From: Jeotgalicoccus psychrophilus DSM 19085
GTDB lineage: Bacteria; Bacillota; Bacilli; Staphylococcales; Salinicoccaceae
Direction of reading: 5' to 3'
Assembly (NCBI RefSeq): GCF_000425845.1
Contig: NZ_AUEF01000008.1
Coordinates: 52,038 to 116,037, forward strand
DNA length: 64,000 nucleotides
A program made the position numbers and the translations under genes. Under the pieces are notes generated by a model. The model worked only from the letters and a program-made list of their open reading frames with translations. It did no database searches and was not told the origin of the DNA. This document shows, in pieces, positions 63,550 to 64,000 of this stretch. Within the stretch, counting starts at the first letter, position 1. Each line of letters begins with the position of its first letter.

Positions 63550-63561
63550 AGAACAAAAAAA

Positions 63562-63636
63562 TGGCTCCACAGGTAGGACTCGAACCTACGACCGATCGGT
63601 TAACAGCCGATAGCTCTACCACTGAGCTACTGTGGA
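63562..63636 (-). tRNA. tRNA-Asn (GUU)
   Basis: 72 nt plus encoded CCA, starting TCCACAGTAGCTCAG, anticodon GTT in CGGCTGTTAACCG. It is the first tRNA after 5S rRNA. Confidence 0.97.
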
Positions 63637-63659
63637 ATAATCATATATAAAAATATTAG

Positions 63660-63773
63660 CCTGGCAGCGTCCTACTCTTGCGGGACGTCAGTCCAACTAC
63701 CATCGGCGCTGGAGAGCTTAACTGCTGTGTTCGACATGGGAACAGGTGTGGCCTCTCCGCCATCGCCGCCAGA
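63660..63773 (-). rRNA. rrf: 5S ribosomal RNA
   Basis: On the minus strand it starts TCTGGCGGCGATGGCGGAG and ends near CGCTGCCAGGC, about 114 nt, with the typical GAACACAGCAGTTAAG-like middle (here TCGAACACAGCAGTTAAGC). It lies between 23S and the tRNA cluster. Confidence 0.95.
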
Positions 63774-63861
63774 CTATTAGTGAATGTATATACATTCAAA
63801 ACCGGATAGAAGTATCGAGAAGAGTGAACGCACTCTTTTAATTTCTGATGTTACATTTGAA

Positions 63862-64000
63862 TAAGTCATCGATGGATTAGTATTTGTCCGCTGAATGTGT
63901 TGCCACACTTACACGCCAAACCTATCAACCTCATAGTCTCTGAGGCATCTATTGGGGAAATCTCATCTTGAGGGGGGCTTCATGCTTAGATGCTTTCAGC
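63862..64000 (-). rRNA. rrl: 23S ribosomal RNA, 3' end only
   Basis: The minus strand contains the conserved 23S 3' domain: GCTGAAAGCATCTAAGCATG at the window edge, followed by AAGCCCCCCTCAAGATGAGA and the final GGACAAATACTAATCCATCG. The gene continues beyond the window. The exact 3' end near 63862 is estimated. Confidence 0.93.

Overview
The window looks like chromosome of a low-GC Gram-positive coccus of the family Staphylococcaceae. The evidence is the gene order arginase, cdaA, cdaR, glmM, glmS with a glmS ribozyme, a LysM-CHAP cell-wall enzyme under WalR-type boxes, a CtsR-controlled clp gene, and CcpA-type cre sites. ClpE, ArgJ-type arginine synthesis and a CtaG/DUF2243 pair suggest a relative outside the core genus Staphylococcus (Jeotgalicoccus- or Salinicoccus-like). 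That last step is inference. No phage, insertion sequence, CRISPR or defence locus was found, so this is a mostly ordinary chromosomal segment.

Layout. 1-8.5 kb: an acyltransferase cut by the window edge, two tandem duplicated peptide-binding lipoproteins, and the divergent permease/ATPase operon of the same ABC importer. 8.7-15.2 kb, all minus strand: DUF456, a sugar-efflux-type MFS and a LysR regulator, a DUF402 protein, and a YtrA-type GntR/ABC operon with its operator. 15.4-20.9 kb: arginine operon argF-argC-argJ-argB-argD. 21-28.9 kb: an SDR with an altered active site, YebC-type protein, two transporters, GNAT, a FrnE-like thioredoxin-fold protein, and TrhO. 29.1-33.1 kb: two flavin monooxygenases and CstA. 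33.2-42.8 kb: LysM-CHAP protein, DeoR regulator, AldA, a YbaK deacylase, CtaG/DUF2243, and ClpE with two CtsR-type promoters. 43-53.9 kb: DMT transporter, Dus, a MerR/MFS efflux pair, SurA-like lipoprotein, and glycine decarboxylase subunits. 54-63 kb: glmS with its ribozyme, YwbE, a YdjM-like protein, glmM-cdaR-cdaA, two regulators, and arginase. 63-64 kb: a minus-strand rRNA operon end (23S, 5S, tRNAs Asn, Glu, Val, Tyr, Gln, Lys).

How the genes work together. glmM and glmS make cell-wall amino-sugar precursors, and cdaA/cdaR make and control c-di-AMP beside them. Arginine is made by the arg operon and broken down by arginase, whose promoter carries a cre-like site between -35 and -10. cre-like sites also lie near the peptide importer and upstream of cstA, so carbon catabolite control seems to link these loci.

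The most unusual feature is a set of six intergenic tandem-repeat arrays (8.5, 20.9, 35.5, 35.8, 48.0 and 53.9 kb). Their sequences differ, several not visibly related, yet every one has a period of exactly 41 bp. Most units hold a short hairpin with a 5-7 nt loop. Three arrays and one solitary inverted unit at 56.3 kb share a recognisable stem-loop core with compensating stem changes. All lie at or beyond gene 3' ends and none between divergent genes. This is the best candidate here for an undescribed element.
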